25,232 bases of DNA. Origin: MVRV01 sp964646755 (GTDB lineage Bacteria; Desulfobacterota; Syntrophia; Syntrophales; Smithellaceae). The DNA lies in NCBI GenBank assembly GCA_964646755.1, contig CAZYIE010000046.1:1-25232 (forward strand), written 5' to 3'. Positions 22,338 to 25,232 of the stretch are shown piece after piece. The stretch's first letter is position 1; each line of letters begins with the position of its first letter. The notes under the pieces are model-generated. The model was given only the letters and a program-made list of their open reading frames with translations. It made no database searches and was not told where the DNA came from. Position numbers and translations under genes: made by a program.

Positions 22338-22849
22338 TTATTTTGCTGTCCTTCATCTCTTATTGATAAAATGGGATTTTTTATGGGCCACCATATATCC
22401 AACTGAGGATCATTCCAGAATAATGTAAACTGCCCGGCACGATTATAATTTGTTGATTGTTTATAGTGGAATATTGCCTGCTCGCTTAAAACCAGATGAC
22501 CATTACCAAATTTAGGTGGTATGAGTACCTGCATCCTGTTGGCCTCAGATAATACAAAAGAATCCCATTGGCCGAACTGGGAAGAATCCTTGTCCCAATT
22601 GACCACAACAAGATAGAACTTCCCATAAAGACAGGAAATCAATTTCCAGGTTTCTGTATCACCGTGAATTCCACGCAGCACATGCCTGGAAGATACCGAG
22701 ATGTCATCCTGAATAAATTTTACATCGATTCCAGCATCATGATAAATTTTATCATTATATAGTTCAACATATGTCCCTCTGAAATCTTCAAAAATCGTCG
22801 GCGGCTTGATCAACGAAACCTTGTCCAATTTTGTCTTTGCGACTTCCAT
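22334..22849 (-). CDS. RmlC-fold 3,5-epimerase, possibly GDP-heptose specific
   Basis: Cupin-fold sugar-nucleotide C3/C5 epimerase of the dTDP-4-dehydrorhamnose 3,5-epimerase family. Family landmarks are FEDFRGTYVELY (20-31), FIQDDISVSSRHVLRGIHGD (45-64) with the catalytic His62, Tyr129 in FHYK, and FWNDPQLDIWWPIKNPILSIRD at the C-terminus. The region that is FAHGF in RmlC reads FGNGH here (114-118), and RGIHGD replaces RGLHYQ. I recall this combination from the Campylobacter heptose epimerases (MlghB/DdahC group), which, with hddA and hddC beside it, points to a GDP-heptose substrate; this is from memory. The ATG at 22849 has AAGGA 6 nt upstream; TTG 15 nt earlier is unlikely. Confidence 0.85.
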   Translation of the reverse strand: MEVAKTKLDKVSLIKPPTIFEDFRGTYVELYNDKIYHDAGIDVKFIQDDISVSSRHVLRGIHGDTETWKLISCLYGKFYLVVVNWDKDSSQFGQWDSFVLSEANRMQVLIPPKFGNGHLVLSEQAIFHYKQSTNYNRAGQFTLFWNDPQLDIWWPIKNPILSIRDEGQQNK

Positions 22850-22871
22850 GTTTATTCCTTTCAAAAATTTA

Positions 22872-23537
22872 TCACCATTTCGACAATATGCCTGCTAACT
22901 TCTTTTCTACCTTTTTTTTGTCTCTGGCACTCAGATATTCTAATATTTCATCATATAGGGGAGGTGAAAGCACTCTTGTCTGCCGGAAACCGCACTTCTT
23001 GTGGAGTCTTACAGAGGCCAGATTATCCGATACTATCTTAACATGAAAACCGGGCAACTTAAGCATCCGTGCCTGCTCGACAATAATATTTTGCAGAAGA
23101 CCGCCCAAACCTTTTTTTAAAAATTCATCCCTGATGACTATGCTGCTTGTTGCCTGCTCGGAACGGAATCTCTTTAACAGGCCAAACCCGATTATTCGTT
23201 TGTCCTTAAGCAGATTAATAGCTGTCCAATCCTTTTCTTTCTGCCAATCCGCAATTCTTTCTGCCAAATCATCGGCAGAGCTCGGCGGCGTATGGAAAAG
23301 CGGATAAGGCGCAAACATATGCCGCGGCATTTCGGAAAGCCCTTCCGAATAAAATTCAAACAGACTAGGTGCATCATGGAAAGTCAATTGCTGAAAGGTC
23401 AGAGGGCCTGCCACTATGGTCTCGACAGCTATGTGCCTAATAAAATTATCAACAACCTTGATGTCTTCGACTGATGTAACTTGAATAAGTGCTTTCAGAG
23501 CACGTTGCAAATCTTCAGTTTTACTGAAAGCGGACAT
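22872..23537 (-). CDS. GNAT-family acetyltransferase
   Basis: Predicted GNAT enzyme, about 221 aa. The core is VAGPLTFQQLTFHDAPSLFEFYSEGL, then WTAINLLKDKRIIGFGLLKRF, the acetyl-CoA loop SIVIRDEFLKKGLGGLLQNIIVEQAR, and VSDNLASVRLHKKCGFRQTRV as the C-terminal GNAT motif. About 55 N-terminal residues (MSAFSKTEDLQRALKALIQV...) are outside the core. ATG at 23537 has AAGGAG 5 nt upstream; the tandem ATG at 23540 is only 2 nt from it. The start overlaps the aminotransferase stop (TGA, 23537-23539). As the gene directly after the aminotransferase, it is the better candidate for acetylating the amino sugar. Confidence 0.85.
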   Translation of the reverse strand: MSAFSKTEDLQRALKALIQVTSVEDIKVVDNFIRHIAVETIVAGPLTFQQLTFHDAPSLFEFYSEGLSEMPRHMFAPYPLFHTPPSSADDLAERIADWQKEKDWTAINLLKDKRIIGFGLLKRFRSEQATSSIVIRDEFLKKGLGGLLQNIIVEQARMLKLPGFHVKIVSDNLASVRLHKKCGFRQTRVLSPPLYDEILEYLSARDKKKVEKKLAGILSKW

Positions 23538-24757
23538 CATTTCTCCTTTTTGACCATGCGTATCGCTTCCAATAAACTGGCACAAATATATAGTTCCTGA
23601 TCATCATTTAACAGAGGATGAAGCGGAGGACAAAGCAACCGCCTTCCTATATCTTCGGACACGGGAAGGCCCGGATTTCCGCACATTTTACCAATATAAG
23701 ACCACCGTAAATACGTCGGTTTGTTAGTTACACTACAGACAATGCCATAGTTCTTCTCCATTATGGAAAGAAGCTTATCGCGCTTTTCACCAGCCCATCG
23801 GGGCTGGACCAATATCGGATAAACATAGTACACATGCTCATACCCCGGCGGTTCATAAGGCAGAATAATTTCGGGAACATCACCCAGAAGAAGGTTACGG
23901 TGATGGGCAACTTTACGCCGCATGCCATTCATTTCATCAAGGCGGCCAAGCTGCACAAGCCCTGCTGCTGCCTGTATTTTATTCATCCTATAGTTGGAGC
24001 CCCATCCGGATTCGCCGCCAAAATGATTCATGTCGCGAATCCTTTGAGCGAGAGCTGGATCATTAGTAGTAATCATGCCGCCTTCACCCAGAGTGGTCAT
24101 AAGTTTTTGACTGTGGAAGCTATACGCGGTAAGCCATCCTTTCGCGCCAATTTTTGTCCCTTTATAACCTGCACCACAGGCTCGAGCCGCATCCCCGATA
24201 ACTTTGAGAGGCCCATGCTCAGGGTGAGGATGACGCTCGGCAATATCCAATAACTCGTCCATAGGTGCGGACAAACCTGTCTGGTGAACAGGACATATGG
24301 CGCGAGTGCGCGGTGTAATTCTTCTTTCAACATCTTCAGGATCGACATTTAACGTTTTGGAATCAATCTCACAGAAAACCACTTTCCCTCTCTGGCCCAG
24401 TATTGCCATTTGCGATGCTTTATAGTTTATCGCCGGAACAATTACCTCATCGCCCGGTTGCAAATCCAGGCACATCATTGCTATATCCAAACCTATTCCG
24501 CAACTTGTAATGGCGATCGCGTAATCAGCACCGCAATATTTCGCAAACGCATTTTCAAAATTTTCGATTTCATTAGAACACCCGCCGTGTCCAAAACCTT
24601 GCGACCAGTGCATTGAACTCCGGATTGCTTTGACAACTGCTTCTATCTCCGCTTCCGTATACCAGCCACCAAAATTAGGCTCACCCCACCAAGGTACGTC
24701 TCTTGGTTCCGGTTTTCCTTTGGACAGAATGCTTTTTATTTGTACAGGATCAATCAT
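23537..24757 (-). CDS. DegT/DnrJ/EryC1-family PLP aminotransferase
   Basis: PLP-dependent aminotransferase of the sugar type, which converts a keto-sugar nucleotide to an amino sugar using glutamate or similar donors. PGDEVIVPAINYKAS (101-115), ICPVHQTGLSAPMDEL, VIGDAARACGAGYKG (Asp189 binds the PLP ring), and the PLP lysine Lys218 in YSFHSQKLMTTLGEGG are standard. NYRMNKIQAAAGLVQLGRLDEM and RWSYIGK follow. The length (406 aa) is typical, with an N-terminal extension of about 20 residues (DVPWWGEPNFGGWYTEAE). ATG at 24757 has AAGGAG 6 nt upstream and forms TGATG with the upstream stop; TTG at 24760 is unlikely. The substrate may be a 4-keto-heptose nucleotide, but the dehydratase that would make it is outside the window. 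Confidence 0.92.
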   Translation of the reverse strand: MIDPVQIKSILSKGKPEPRDVPWWGEPNFGGWYTEAEIEAVVKAIRSSMHWSQGFGHGGCSNEIENFENAFAKYCGADYAIAITSCGIGLDIAMMCLDLQPGDEVIVPAINYKASQMAILGQRGKVVFCEIDSKTLNVDPEDVERRITPRTRAICPVHQTGLSAPMDELLDIAERHPHPEHGPLKVIGDAARACGAGYKGTKIGAKGWLTAYSFHSQKLMTTLGEGGMITTNDPALAQRIRDMNHFGGESGWGSNYRMNKIQAAAGLVQLGRLDEMNGMRRKVAHHRNLLLGDVPEIILPYEPPGYEHVYYVYPILVQPRWAGEKRDKLLSIMEKNYGIVCSVTNKPTYLRWSYIGKMCGNPGLPVSEDIGRRLLCPPLHPLLNDDQELYICASLLEAIRMVKKEK

Positions 24758-25232
24758 CAAACACTCCTTTTTACGGGATATATATAATCACCTTTTTTAT
24801 TGCCATACCAAACTACTTCGCGACACCAGTCATTCCAGGACGTCCATTGTTGAGATGTCCTGTCAATTTCGTATTTAAAATTACTTTTTGCCAATTCTTC
24901 CTGCTCACAGCTCAGAGCTGCCTGATAGATTTCCCAGATATTATAAGTGCATTGGATGCTGGTATTGTCAGTGAGATATGGCTGTTTCAAGACTGCGCGG
25001 TTCAGGCGGACAGCATCGGTAATTACTTGCGGCCTAATATCTGTCGGATAATTTTTCGCCAGGGAAACGAGCCGTGCTTCTGCTTCCCGATAAAAAGTAT
25101 CTATTTGATCTCCTGCACATATATTTATCAAAATTAATTCGTCCGGATACCAGGCAGTGTTGAGCCATTTTGGGGACATACTGTATTCACTTCCGCCGTT
25201 CTGAATGCTTGCCGCTTTATCCTCAAGAGCAG
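24757..25232 (-). CDS. Uncharacterised protein, C-terminal part (runs off the right edge)
   Basis: Not recognised with confidence. The frame is open from the right edge to the stop, so the visible 158 residues are a C-terminal fragment; a methionine at 25179 is internal or only an alternative start. The sequence is rich in Trp, Tyr and charged residues: SPKWLNTAWYPDELILINICAGDQIDTFYREAEARL, then TYNIWEIYQAALSCEQEEL and WTSWNDWCREVVWYGNKKGDYIYPV. The ending recalls, from memory, the C-termini of some B12-binding radical SAM proteins, but no cofactor motif is in view, so this is weak. Its stop overlaps the aminotransferase start (TGATG), placing it in the same operon. Confidence 0.7.
   Translation of the reverse strand, partial: ALEDKAASIQNGGSEYSMSPKWLNTAWYPDELILINICAGDQIDTFYREAEARLVSLAKNYPTDIRPQVITDAVRLNRAVLKQPYLTDNTSIQCTYNIWEIYQAALSCEQEELAKSNFKYEIDRTSQQWTSWNDWCREVVWYGNKKGDYIYPVKRSV

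Overview
The window reads as a moderately AT-rich Gram-negative chromosome segment, from a draft or metagenome assembly because a 10-N scaffold gap lies at 7404-7413. A type II secretion pseudopilin, a lipoprotein, an O-antigen-ligase family protein and GDP-heptose genes all imply an outer membrane. An EPS-associated MarR regulator, a fatty-acyl ligase and thiolase pair, and GTCATTGCGAG/GCAATCTC-type intergenic repeats fit a Desulfobacterota (Syntrophales-like) bacterium. That placement is inference. No rRNA, tRNA, insertion sequence, phage gene or CRISPR array was seen.

Layout. (1) 35-3336, minus strand: gspG, a CsgG/LpoB-like lipoprotein, the EPS-type MarR regulator, a YdcF/SanA-family membrane protein, and a Phd/RelE toxin-antitoxin pair with its own promoter. 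(2) 3430-5803, minus: two GT2 glycosyltransferases (one WaaE-like) and a methyltransferase, packed as an operon. (3) 5960-9386: an O-antigen-ligase-like protein (plus), then an FkbM-type and a second methyltransferase (both minus), separated by about 390 bp of degenerate intergenic repeats. (4) 9528-14505, plus: GT4, GT2, a zinc-ribbon methyltransferase, a GT-D-like protein and a CgeB-like glycosyltransferase. The last two pairs of this run are tightly linked (12431 follows by 4 nt, 13348 overlaps by 4 nt). (5) 14506-18670, plus: a 375-bp gene-free stretch with a good promoter, a methyltransferase, an AMP-forming acyl ligase that looks catalytically damaged, and a thiolase closed by a strong terminator. 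(6) 18750-19679, plus: one more GT2. (7) 19712-25232, minus: an operon entering from beyond the right edge, with overlapping stop/start codons at most junctions: a partial unknown protein, a DegT aminotransferase, a GNAT, an RmlC-fold epimerase, a second GNAT, hddA and hddC.

Together most of the window is a lipopolysaccharide core/O-antigen (or related surface glycan) locus. hddA and hddC make GDP-D-glycero-alpha-D-manno-heptose. The epimerase carries signatures I associate with GDP-heptose 3,5-epimerases rather than with RmlC of rhamnose synthesis, and the aminotransferase and two acetyltransferases beside it could build an amino/acyl-modified heptose. Six glycosyltransferases of GT2, GT4 and CgeB type, plus one GT-D-like protein, would assemble the glycan. 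Five methyltransferases would decorate or cap it, and the ligase-like protein would transfer it to lipid A-core.

The points most worth a second look are the heptose-modification operon, the ligase lacking two hallmark lysines, the spurious-looking scaffold gap, and the repeat cluster that has probably been read as the N-terminus of the FkbM gene.
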